Shown: in pieces, positions 1-7,293 of the stretch
How the letters are laid out: each line of letters opens with the position of its first letter
Position numbering within the stretch: the first letter of the stretch is position 1
NCBI RefSeq assembly: GCF_016863635.1
Contig: NZ_BOPG01000028.1
Coordinates: 1-64,000 of the forward strand
DNA: 64,000 nt
Reading direction: 5' to 3'
From: Virgisporangium aurantiacum
GTDB lineage: Bacteria > Actinomycetota > Actinomycetes > Mycobacteriales > Micromonosporaceae
The notes under the pieces: generated by a model
Seen by the model: the letters and a program-made list of their open reading frames with translations, nothing else
Told to the model about the DNA's origin: nothing
Database searches by the model: none
Program-made: the position numbers and the translations under genes

Positions 1-90
1 GGAATACACCGGCTCGGAATACACCGGCTCGGAATACACCGGCTCGGAATACACCGGCTCGGAATACACCGGCTCGGAATACACCGGTTC
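1..90 (-). repeat. 15-bp tandem repeat, at least 6 copies, encoding EPVYS pentapeptides
   Basis: Six perfect or near-perfect copies of ggaatacaccggctc (the last ends ggttc) lie head to tail and continue past the left edge. On the minus strand they are in frame and encode repeated Glu-Pro-Val-Tyr-Ser at the C-terminal end of the DUF883-like protein. A 15-bp in-frame array of this kind expands and contracts by slippage without breaking the frame. Confidence 0.95.
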
Positions 91-648
91 GGGCCGGGAG
101 GTCGACAACGCCGGCTGACCGGAGTCACCGTCGGACTTCGCCTTCCACACGTTCTTGCCGAGCCGGCCGACGAGGAACCCGACCGCGACAGCACCGGCGA
201 CGAACGCCAGCGGACGCCGCCGCGCGAAGTCGGTCACCTCCGACACCAGACCTTCCGGTCCGCGGTCGGCGAGGTAGTCGGCTACCCGATGGCCGCGCCG
301 GCCGAGGTCGCTCACCATGGCCTTGCCCGGCGAGTCACCGTCCCCGCCCATGTCGGCGAACTCGTCGGCGAGGCCGCGAAGCCGGTCGACGGCCTGGTTG
401 TGCTGGCTGCGGACCCGGTCGGTGGCCTGATCGCGGGCCTGCGACGCGAGCCTGCGGACCTGGCTTCCGGCCTCGTTCACGACGGATCCGGCCTCGCGCT
501 TCGCGGTGCCGGCTACGGTGCGCGCCCCGTCCGTGACGGTCTCCTTCGCCGTTCCGGCGGCGACCGCGACCTTCGAACCCGTATCGGTCGCCTCGTGCGT
601 GCCACTGTCGTAGGTGGGCGCGCGGGCGTACGTGTCCTGATCATGCAT
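1..648 (-). CDS. Membrane-anchored stress protein, ElaB/YqjD (DUF883)-like; 3' end off window
   Basis: The frame is open from an ATG at 648, with a purine-rich AGGGAG stretch upstream, to the left edge, giving 216 codons without a stop. The N-terminal ~110 residues are hydrophilic, rich in Ala, Gln, Arg and Asp, and look like a long amphipathic helix. A basic patch followed by a glycine-zipper hydrophobic stretch (RRRPLAFVAGAVAVGFLVG) comes next. That layout is typical of ElaB/YqjD/DUF883 and related actinobacterial stress proteins, which anchor to the inner membrane by the C-terminal helix. Here the helix is followed by repeated Glu-Pro-Val-Tyr-Ser pentapeptides running off the window. A CsbD-like gene lies 1 kb away, consistent with a general-stress setting. 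The family call rests on architecture only. Confidence 0.6.
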   Translation of the reverse strand, partial: MHDQDTYARAPTYDSGTHEATDTGSKVAVAAGTAKETVTDGARTVAGTAKREAGSVVNEAGSQVRRLASQARDQATDRVRSQHNQAVDRLRGLADEFADMGGDGDSPGKAMVSDLGRRGHRVADYLADRGPEGLVSEVTDFARRRPLAFVAGAVAVGFLVGRLGKNVWKAKSDGDSGQPALSTSRPEPVYSEPVYSEPVYSEPVYSEPVYSEPVYS

Positions 649-822
649 GGGGTATTCGCTCCCTGTTGTCGCACCCTCGCGGAGGCGAGGGGTTCGACAG
701 CGGTAGCTACCCGGCCGCCGATGGGCTAAGCGGATCGTGGACGCCAATCTCAGGTCGCGTCGCGTCCGACGGTCCACGGAGTACCTCCGATCCACCAGCG
801 CGTCACATCCTGGCAGTCCGAT

Positions 823-1170
823 CGGAACCTCTCACGGGAACTGTGTCGCCGTCATGCCGAGGCACTGACACGGCTGGCGTCTCTCATTCTTGGTGACGAC
901 GACGCGGCGGACGAGGTGGTCAGCGACACCATCGCCGCCGTGTGCCGGTTCGGCGGTCGGCCCGAGCGTCGCGACGTCACAAGGGTGCATCTCGCGAGGT
1001 CTGCGTATCACCGTTGTCTGGGACTGCTGGCCACGTACGAACGGTTCGCGTTCGACTCCGGTCGCGGGGCTCCGCTCCCTCGCGGTCTGCGGATGTCGAC
1101 GATGACCGACAGCCAGCGGGCGGTGGTGGCTCTCGTCCTGTTCGGCGATCACGACCTGACGCAGGCGGGT
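823..1170 (+). pseudogene. Relic of a sigma-70-like (ECF) protein
   Basis: The plus frame is open from 730. From about 823 it reads like a shortened sigma region 2 (RRHAEALTRLASLILGDDDA, then ADEVVSDTIAAVCRFGG) and later like the start of region 4 (TDSQRAVVALVLFGDHDLTQ). No ATG, GTG or TTG occurs upstream of the conserved helix; the first ATG (916) lies inside it. The recognition helix after LTQAG is missing, and the frame instead runs antisense through the RsbW-like gene. A decayed ECF-type sigma gene is the simplest reading. An unrecognised non-AUG start is the alternative. Confidence 0.45.
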
Positions 1171-1586
1171 CACCGGTCCGGTAAGGGGTCGACGGGAAGG
1201 TGCTTGGTGACGCGGAGGCGAACATGTCCGGGGGCGGCCGGAAGGAACGCCACGGTGTCGGCGAGTGTCGCCATGAGCGGCAAGCCGCGGCCACCGATGC
1301 GCAGCGGATCGTCGGGTTGGCGGGTGATCTTCACGCCGACGGTGTCGCCCCGATTGCCGATCTCCAGGACGCACTGACGGTCTTCGACGATGACGCTGAT
1401 GTCGACCTCGCTGTCGGGCGCGGAGTGCACGACGGCGTTGGTGCACGCCTCGGTCATTATCACGGCGAGTTCTTCGCAGCACTCGGCGGTGGTTCCGGCC
1501 ACCGACAACAGGATGCCGATCACGGCACGTGAGCAGGTGACGGTGGACGTGTGGCGTGGCAACGACAGGGTCATACTCAGGTTCAC
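1170..1586 (-). CDS. RsbW/SpoIIAB-like anti-sigma regulatory ATPase (HATPase_c)
   Basis: The 138-aa protein is a single GHKL-type ATPase domain, the size of stand-alone anti-sigma serine kinases. Visible motifs are the N-box (ELAVIMTEACTNAVVHS), the G1 box (LEIGNRGD) and the G2 region (GGRGLPLM). Such proteins bind or phosphorylate STAS antagonists and hold sigma factors in partner-switching circuits. The GTG start at 1586 has a strong GAGGAGG site just upstream. No intact sigma gene is adjacent, only the relic that overlaps its 3' end. The two STAS proteins at 3.4 and 6.9 kb and the SpoIIE phosphatase at 17 kb are natural partner candidates, by inference. Confidence 0.8.
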   Translation of the reverse strand: MNLSMTLSLPRHTSTVTCSRAVIGILLSVAGTTAECCEELAVIMTEACTNAVVHSAPDSEVDISVIVEDRQCVLEIGNRGDTVGVKITRQPDDPLRIGGRGLPLMATLADTVAFLPAAPGHVRLRVTKHLPVDPLPDR

Positions 1587-1683
1587 CGTCCCTCCTCACC
1601 AGGGTCGACGTCCACGAGACGGAGAAACGGCCGCGACTGACCCGCGACCGCTTCCTCCGACCACGTCCTGTCGGCGATCGGGA

Positions 1684-1857
1684 CTATGACTTGAAGATGT
1701 CCTTGATCTTTTCGCCGGCCTTCTTGATGCTCGCGCCGGCCTGGTCCTTCTTGCCTTCGGTTTCAAGCTGTTCGTCGTCGGTCGCCTTGCCGACGCCCTC
1801 TTTCACCTTGCCGGTGGTGTCCTGCGTGGCGTTCTCGACCTTGTCGTCCAAGCCCAT
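1684..1857 (-). CDS. CsbD-like general stress protein
   Basis: A 57-aa, highly charged, Lys/Asp/Glu/Gly-rich protein with the CsbD-family signature: MGLDDKVENATQDTTGKVKE, then a TEGKKDQA-type segment and a C-terminal amphipathic helix (KKAGEKIKDIF). CsbD proteins are small soluble proteins induced under general stress; their biochemical role is unknown. The ATG at 1857 is preferred over the longer reading frame because it matches the family start and has TGGAGG at the right spacing. It is monocistronic, upstream of the RsbW-like ATPase on the same strand. Confidence 0.85.
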   Translation of the reverse strand: MGLDDKVENATQDTTGKVKEGVGKATDDEQLETEGKKDQAGASIKKAGEKIKDIFKS

Positions 1858-1951
1858 GGCGGAACCTCCATGTCGTTGAGCCTGGACGCCTCCTACCCGT
1901 ATGCGGTGTCCACAACCTCTTTTGTGGGATCCGGCATTCACCGCGGCCGGC

Positions 1952-2623
1952 TCAGCCGGCGGTGATCAGGCCGACGATCGTGTCGAACGCCTCGGACAGG
2001 TCCGTCGGGCGTACGACAGCCTCCGGCAGGGCGACAGCGGTCCATCCCGGACCGGCGGCGACCAGCGCCCGGCAGGGCCGATCGATCAGCAACGGCAGCA
2101 GGTGCGCCGGGTCGGCGGTGGCGGATGTCTGCGACCACACGACGGCGACGACGGGACGGACCCGGCGAACGGCGCTGTGCAACGCTCCCGGCGGCATCCC
2201 CGCTCCGAGGGAACAACTGGACAGGCCGAACTCCGCGACAGCGGCGGCGAGCGCCTGCAGGGCGAGTGTGTGCTGTTCGTCGTCGGCGCAGGCGAGGAGG
2301 ACCCGGACCGGCACACCCGGTTCCGGCCGCGGGACGGCGGCGAACGCCTCGGACACGGCACGGCTCAGCATCCGTTCGACCGCGATCTGCTGCCCGGTGT
2401 CGGGCGGAAGCTGCTCCAGCGCCCGCAGCACGGGACTGGCCACCCGGTCCCAGGTCGCGATCACGCCCATGCCCCGGATCGACCCGGTCAGGGCACCCAC
2501 CATGGCGGCCGAATCGAGCGTCGTCGCGGCGCGCGCGAGAATACGGGCGGCCGGTGCGGCCGACGCGTCGAGCCGCAGCTCGTCGACCTCGGCGACCCAC
2601 GTCGACGCATCAGGAGCGGACAT
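1952..2623 (-). CDS. Cobalamin-binding regulatory-type protein, CarH/LitR-like sensor without HTH
   Basis: The 223-aa protein has a helical-bundle half (residues ~20-105, with GMGVIATWDRVASPVLRAL and a following VERMLSRAV helix) and a Rossmann-like B12-binding half (~115-220). The second half contains ACADDEQHTLALQAL, matching the E-x-H segment that supplies the lower axial histidine in CarH/LitR light sensors. Those proteins normally start with a MerR HTH; none is encoded here or immediately upstream. It may therefore sense adenosylcobalamin or light and act through a protein partner. The start at 2623 gives the complete bundle. The neighbouring RsbW/STAS/SpoIIE-type genes suggest a sensory input, but no direct link is visible. 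Confidence 0.7.
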   Translation of the reverse strand: MSAPDASTWVAEVDELRLDASAAPAARILARAATTLDSAAMVGALTGSIRGMGVIATWDRVASPVLRALEQLPPDTGQQIAVERMLSRAVSEAFAAVPRPEPGVPVRVLLACADDEQHTLALQALAAAVAEFGLSSCSLGAGMPPGALHSAVRRVRPVVAVVWSQTSATADPAHLLPLLIDRPCRALVAAGPGWTAVALPEAVVRPTDLSEAFDTIVGLITAG

Positions 2624-2700
2624 GGAGGGACCCCCGGCACGAGTGACGATCGACCGATGTCGCCGGGGGCTGGGGCAACAGCGGCCATCGTACCGTCGAT

Positions 2701-3359
2701 CTACCGGTCTGTCCGCTGCTGGCATGCGAGGAACGCGTCGACGGCCGCCGCGAGTTCGGGGCCGGCGGTGGTGACCGCGTTGTGGGCGGCGCCCTCGATG
2801 ACGAGGGTGCGGGCACCCGGAACGAGTGCGGCCGCCCGGTCGAGCCAGGATCCGGGCGCGATCCGATCGTGCGCGCCGCGGATCAGCAACGTCGGTACCC
2901 GGAGGCGGGGCAGTTTGGTGTCGATGCGGTCGCTGACCGCGTATCGGAGCGTGGCGACGATGCGTCGGATTCCGGCGTCGCGGATGTCGGCGTGGAGGAT
3001 CGGTGCCTGGCGCCAGTCCTCGGCGGGCAGGATGCGGACCAGCCGTCGCAACTGGCCGGCGATGCTCGCGGCGCGCGGGTGGCCAGGGTCTCCGCGTGCC
3101 CGGCGACGTCGAGGACGGTGGCGGGCTTGTCCGACAGGCCGAACCCGAGCAGGTCCGGTACGTGAACACCACGCCGGTGGAGGCATCGGGCGGTCGGCAT
3201 GAGGTAGCGGTGCGACACCGCGAGACCGTGCAGGAGGACGCACGGCATCGCGCCGGGTGCGGTGACCGGCCGTTCGCGGATGTGTAGCCGGTCGGCCCGG
3301 ATCCGGTGCCAGCGACTGACAAACCGTCGGCGTCGGCGGGCGCCGCGAGAGCGGAACAC
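2701..3359 (-). pseudogene. Alpha/beta hydrolase, internally deleted and frameshifted
   Basis: The N-terminal part (from 3359) reads as an alpha/beta hydrolase through the oxyanion HG motif (CVLLHGLAVSH), the DLLGFGLSDKP strand and a GHAETLA helix. Near 3075-3085 the similarity jumps into another frame, which continues with SIAGQLRRLVRILPAEDW, the acid-residue loop (LLIRGAHDRIAPG) and the histidine loop (EGAAHNAVTTAGPEL). Between the two halves the nucleophile elbow (G-x-S-x-G, roughly 50 residues) is missing altogether. The gene therefore carries a deletion plus a frame change and cannot make an active enzyme. Confidence 0.75.
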
Positions 3360-3411
3360 CGTTCGGAACCGCTGAGCCGTCCGGGCCGGGACGGAGGTGG
3401 GGTCAGCCCGC

Positions 3412-3858
3412 TCACCACGGGCCGTCGGGAAGCGCGATCGCGGGATTGCCGGTGTCGTCGGTTCGGCCGGGTTGCCGATCTATCGCCTGCCAATGGCCCG
3501 GTCGCCTACGGGTGCCGCTGCCGACGGGCTGGCGGCTGACCCTCACGTACTCGTCCTGGCCGGTTATCGCGAGGATCACGAGAACAATCCGGGATGGGCG
3601 GTGGAGCACCAGGTCCGCCTCCGGATGAGCGCGATGAAGCTCAGCGAGGAAGTTGGCGAGGGTCGACGACGCGAAGGTGACGGCCGTCAGGTCGATCACG
3701 ATGGAGCGCGTCGGCCGGCCGTTCAGCCGCTCGGCGGCCTTCGTCAACGCCGGCACCGCCGCCGAGTCGATGTCGCCGACCAGTCGGATCCAGGCCGAGG
3801 GGGAGTCCGGTCGCGCCACTGTGCTGACGATCGCCCGGGGTCGAGACAGGAAGGCCAC
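3412..3858 (-). CDS. STAS-domain protein (anti-sigma factor antagonist-like)
   Basis: The 148-aa protein has a STAS fold in residues ~20-115: a beta strand IRLVGDID, helix AAVPALTKAAERL, then IVIDLTAVTFASSTLANFL, where SpoIIAA-type proteins carry the phosphorylated serine. The Ser-Ser-Thr here keeps phosphorylatable residues. STAS antagonists bind RsbW-type kinases to release sigma factors. The GTG start at 3858 has AGAGGTG upstream. The last ~30 residues are basic and low complexity. It is clearly paralogous to the STAS protein at 6916, sharing DLTAVTF-x-x-ST-x-ANF and an LVLHHPSR-like segment. Confidence 0.75.
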   Translation of the reverse strand: MAFLSRPRAIVSTVARPDSPSAWIRLVGDIDSAAVPALTKAAERLNGRPTRSIVIDLTAVTFASSTLANFLAELHRAHPEADLVLHRPSRIVLVILAITGQDEYVRVSRQPVGSGTRRRPGHWQAIDRQPGRTDDTGNPAIALPDGPW

Positions 3859-3985
3859 GACGTCACCTCTGAAGACGTTTCAGGTGCGGCTGCCGTGGTC
3901 TGGGGCGAACGTCCAAATCGGACTGCCCCCGTCATCCTACGCGCCCCCGCCGGTGAAAACCGGCTTCGGGGGGTTGCTCTTCCGG

Positions 3986-4705
3986 TCAGGCCAGATCGGG
4001 CAGGCTCCCCGGGTCGGTGACGACCAGACGGGCGACATCGCCGAGCCGGCGGTTGGTGCGGCGGGCGTAGCCGCGGATCAGGTCGAAGGCCACGTCGACT
4101 GTGATGTTATGCGCCTGTGCGATGGCGCCCTTGGCCTGTTCGATGATGATCCGGCTGTTCAGAGCACCCTGAAGCTGCTCGGTCAGGACCTCGCCGCGGC
4201 TGATCGCCCGTTCCTGCAGGAGGCCGATCGCGGCGACGTCGGCCAGTGCCTGCACGATCTGCGTGTCGGTCTCGTCGAGCCCGCCGACGTCGTGGCCGAA
4301 GATGTTCATCGCGCCGATCACCTCGTCACGCAGCCGGAGCGGGAAGGCGTGCACGGACCGGAACCCGGCGGCGGTGGCATGGGGGGCGAACCTGGGCCAG
4401 CGGCCGCCGGCAGACCGCAGGTCGATGTTGACCACGGGCCGGGCGGTGTTGAACGCGTCGAGGCACGGGCCGTCGTGGCTCTGCACCTGGAACAGTTCCA
4501 GCAGTTTGGTGTTCTCGTCCGACGCCGCCATGAACTGCAGCCGGCCGTGCTGATCGGCCAGCAGCAGACCGACGGCGGAGGCGTCGACGAGTCCGGCGGC
4601 TCGGTTGGCCAGCATCTGCATGAACTCGATCACGTCGAACTCGGCAACGAGAGTATCGGCCACCTCGACAAAGACCTGTGCGAGACGCTCAGCGGATACG
4701 GTCAT
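3986..4705 (-). CDS. GAF-ANTAR transcription antitermination regulator (pair A, short member)
   Basis: The 239-aa protein has a GAF sensor domain (~15-155; DGPCLDAFNTARPVVNIDL, FRSVHAFPLRLRDEVIGAMN) and a C-terminal ANTAR RNA-binding domain (~175-232; SRIIIEQAKGAIAQA, then YARRTNRRLGDVARLVV). ANTAR domains bind dual-hairpin RNAs and block transcription termination. The ATG at 4705 has GGGAGG upstream. It is second in a two-gene operon behind the GAF-ANTAR gene at 4734-5543. It is a close paralog of 15140-15871, matching almost residue for residue through LLLADQ-x-GRL-x-FMAASDEN. Confidence 0.9.
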   Translation of the reverse strand: MTVSAERLAQVFVEVADTLVAEFDVIEFMQMLANRAAGLVDASAVGLLLADQHGRLQFMAASDENTKLLELFQVQSHDGPCLDAFNTARPVVNIDLRSAGGRWPRFAPHATAAGFRSVHAFPLRLRDEVIGAMNIFGHDVGGLDETDTQIVQALADVAAIGLLQERAISRGEVLTEQLQGALNSRIIIEQAKGAIAQAHNITVDVAFDLIRGYARRTNRRLGDVARLVVTDPGSLPDLA

Positions 4706-4733
4706 GACTGCCTCCCGGCGTTGCCGTGCCTAC

Positions 4734-5543
4734 TCATGTGGGATCCCGGTCGAAGTGCAGCCGGCGGGCGACGATGTCTACGGCCACGTCGCTGAGGCGA
4801 CGGTCCTGCGCGTAGGCGTATGCCCTGATGCGCGTCAACGCCTCGGCCAGACCGACCCCGAGCTGGACCATGACCATGCCCTGCGCCTGGAACAGGTCGA
4901 TCCGGTTGTCGAGCGCGTCGTCCAGGCCGTCCGCGTCATCGGTGGCACGTTCCTGACCGTCCAGCAGGGTCGTCACGGCCCGGTCGGCGAAGGTGAACGC
5001 CTCACCCAGTTCGGTCCGCGACAGCGACCCGGAGCGGACGCGGAAAACGTCGAGTGCGCCGAGGCGGACGGCGCCGATCTGCAAAGGAAACGCGAAGACG
5101 GCCCGGACCCCGGCGTCGTGGATCGCGGGCGCGTAGATCGGCCACCGGCACATCGCGTCGGCCGCCAGGTCCGGCACCAGCACCGGCCGGCAGGAGGCGA
5201 ACGCGTCGACACACGGGCCTTCGCCGTAGGTGAACTGCAACTCCTCGATCCGCTCCGTGGCCGGATCCGACGCCGTCGCCATGCCGTAGGTCCCGTCGGT
5301 CGCCATCACACTCAACCCGACCCCGGACGCCGACAGAACCCGTGCCGCGGTGCCGCAGATGGCCCGGAGCTGCCCCGTCACGTCCTCGACGGCCGGTCGC
5401 CCGGCCGGAAGCGGGTCATCCACGGGAGTGTCCAAACCTCGGTCAGCGGAATCGCGGGTACCAGAAGATTCCGCCACCGGGGGCCGGGGTGGCGTGCGTG
5501 AGGATACCCGGACGGTGCCGATCCGAACCAGGCCCCGTCGCAC
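4734..5543 (-). CDS. GAF-ANTAR regulator (pair A, long member)
   Basis: Up to 269 aa, with a GAF domain (~60-200; ELQFTYGEGPCVDAFASCRP, FAFPLQIGAVRLGALDVFR) and an ANTAR-type C-terminus (~215-265; NRIDLFQAQGMVMVQLGVGL, then RRLSDVAVDIVARRL). The ANTAR part departs from the usual AKG consensus (AQGM), so RNA binding is less certain than for its neighbour. The start is ambiguous: GTG 5543 gives the longest form, while GTG 5423 aligns with the start of its paralog at 15900 and has GAGG upstream. It is the first gene of the pair, 28 nt ahead of the short member, and diverges from ltrA. Confidence 0.85.
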   Translation of the reverse strand: MRRGLVRIGTVRVSSRTPPRPPVAESSGTRDSADRGLDTPVDDPLPAGRPAVEDVTGQLRAICGTAARVLSASGVGLSVMATDGTYGMATASDPATERIEELQFTYGEGPCVDAFASCRPVLVPDLAADAMCRWPIYAPAIHDAGVRAVFAFPLQIGAVRLGALDVFRVRSGSLSRTELGEAFTFADRAVTTLLDGQERATDDADGLDDALDNRIDLFQAQGMVMVQLGVGLAEALTRIRAYAYAQDRRLSDVAVDIVARRLHFDRDPT

Positions 5544-5598
5544 GTCCGCGCCGGAGGCGACCTTCGTTTAGCCGGTCCGCGAACGGGAAGAGGCGACG

Positions 5599-6795
5599 GT
5601 GACCATCGATCGTGGTACCGGCGACGATACGGCGCCCCTGATCCGTCCACCGCGACTGCGAACGGACGAGGAGCGCTCCGCTTCGCGTCTCGAACTGTTC
5701 TTCGACCTCGCCTACGTCCTGGTGGTGGCGGAACTGGCGCTCGCCTTCACCAAGGACCTCACCCTGCACGGCGGGCTGGTCTTCGCCGGGTTGGTGACCA
5801 TCATCTGGTGGTCATGGGTGACCACGACCCTGTACGCCAACCGGTTCGACACCAACGACGTCATCTACCGGCTCGCCAACCTCGGTGGCACCGCCGCGGT
5901 CATGGTCATGGCCGCCAGTGCCCAGGAGGCCACCGGCGCCACGTCGACCACGTTCACGCTGGGCTACCTCACCACCCGCGTCCTTCTGGTCCTGCTGTAC
6001 GCCCGGGCGTACAGCCACGTCCCGGAGGCCCGCGCCACGATCGGCATCTACATGGTCGGTGCCGGCGCCGCCGCCACCCTGTGGGCCGCCTCCCTCACCG
6101 TGCACGGCAACGCCCGCTACCTGCTGTGGGCGGCGGGAATCATCGTCGAGGCCACCGCTCCGATCCTGGCCACCCGGTACGGCGGAGGGGTTCCACTGCA
6201 CCTCGACCACCTGCCGGAGCGGTTCGGGCTGTTCGTGATCCTCGTCATCGGAGAGTCGATCGCCTCCATCGTCCTCGGCGTCCACGACACCCACTGGACG
6301 ACCCCGTCGGTGCTCGTCGCGGCCGTCGGCTTCGTCACCGTCGCCGCGCTGTGGTGGATCTACTTCGACCTGGGCGGCGCGGCCGGCAAGAAACAGTTGG
6401 TCGACGACGGGGACGACCAGGAGAGCGGAATCGCCGACGCCTACGTGTACGGCCACCTTCCGCTGGTCGGAGGCCTCGCCGCCGTCGCGGTCGGCGTCGA
6501 ACAGTTCATCGTGCACCCCGGATCGGACCTGGCCCCCGCCGGGCGGTGGGCCCTGCACGGCGGCGCCGCCGTGTTCCTCACCGGTATCGCGATCGTCATG
6601 GCCGGCACGTCGGGCCGGTGGCGGGCGGCATGGCCGTGGCCCACTGTCGCGATCCCCGTCGTGGCACTGCCCGGTCTGATCAGCGCCCTGCCGGCCATCG
6701 CCGCGCTCGGAGCGGTCGCCGCCGTTCTGACCGCCACCGTCGTCGCGGGAATTCTGCAACAACGCCGTGGGGCGTTGCAGACCGCCGAGACCTGA
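5599..6795 (+). CDS. ltrA: Low temperature requirement protein A (LtrA) family membrane protein
   Basis: The 398-aa polytopic protein begins with the LtrA signature: acidic N-terminus, then RLELFFDLAYVLVVAELALA, and a string of about ten hydrophobic helices separated by short loops. A conserved ERFGLFVILVIGES motif lies near residue 213. LtrA proteins were named from a Listeria cold-sensitivity locus; their transport or enzymatic role is unknown. The GTG start at 5599 follows GGGAAGAGG. The gene is single and diverges from GAF-ANTAR pair A. Confidence 0.85.
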   Translation: MTIDRGTGDDTAPLIRPPRLRTDEERSASRLELFFDLAYVLVVAELALAFTKDLTLHGGLVFAGLVTIIWWSWVTTTLYANRFDTNDVIYRLANLGGTAAVMVMAASAQEATGATSTTFTLGYLTTRVLLVLLYARAYSHVPEARATIGIYMVGAGAAATLWAASLTVHGNARYLLWAAGIIVEATAPILATRYGGGVPLHLDHLPERFGLFVILVIGESIASIVLGVHDTHWTTPSVLVAAVGFVTVAALWWIYFDLGGAAGKKQLVDDGDDQESGIADAYVYGHLPLVGGLAAVAVGVEQFIVHPGSDLAPAGRWALHGGAAVFLTGIAIVMAGTSGRWRAAWPWPTVAIPVVALPGLISALPAIAALGAVAAVLTATVVAGILQQRRGALQTAET

Positions 6796-6915
6796 TGGGT
6801 GCGCCCTGCCGAACCACCCCGCGGATGCGGGTACGATGCGGGTGCCACCCGACAGGGTGGATGGTGCCCTGGACCTCGGCGACCATATCTGGTCCGTTGC
6901 CGCCAGGGGTGCACC

Positions 6916-7284
6916 GTGTATCAGGTCCGTTCCGGCCCGCTCGCAGTCACCATCGACGCACCGCCCGGCGCCGGGTCGGCGCGGGTGAGCCTGGTGGGCG
7001 ACGTCGTCATGGGTGTCGAGCCCGCGTTGGCCGACGCGGTCGCCCGGCTGTCCCGGTCGCGGCCCGACGTCGTGGTTCTCGATCTCACCGCGGTCACGTT
7101 CGTGTGCTCGACGTTCGCCAATTTCGTTGCCGACGTGCGCACCGCGGTCCCCGATGCGTCGTTGGTGCTCCATCATCCGAGCCGGCTGGCTCGCCTCGTG
7201 CTCGAGATCACCGGCCTGGACCCGATCCCGACCGGGGGCGACGATGCCGGCCCCGCCCACGTCCGGATTCCGCGACCGTCGTGA
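6916..7284 (+). CDS. STAS-domain protein, paralog of the one at 3412
   Basis: The 122-aa protein starts at GTG 6916 behind AGGGGT. A longer in-frame ATG at 6799 exists but adds a Cys/Gly-rich stretch with no STAS similarity. The STAS core is clear: ARVSLVGDVVMGVEPALADA, VVVLDLTAVTFVCSTFANFV, LVLHHPSRLARLVLEITGLD. The residue aligned with the usual phospho-serine region reads C-S-T. It ends 10 bp from the convergent transketolase stop. It probably belongs to the same partner-switching family as the genes at 1170 and 3412. Confidence 0.75.
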   Translation: MYQVRSGPLAVTIDAPPGAGSARVSLVGDVVMGVEPALADAVARLSRSRPDVVVLDLTAVTFVCSTFANFVADVRTAVPDASLVLHHPSRLARLVLEITGLDPIPTGGDDAGPAHVRIPRPS

Positions 7285-7293
7285 CCACGACGA

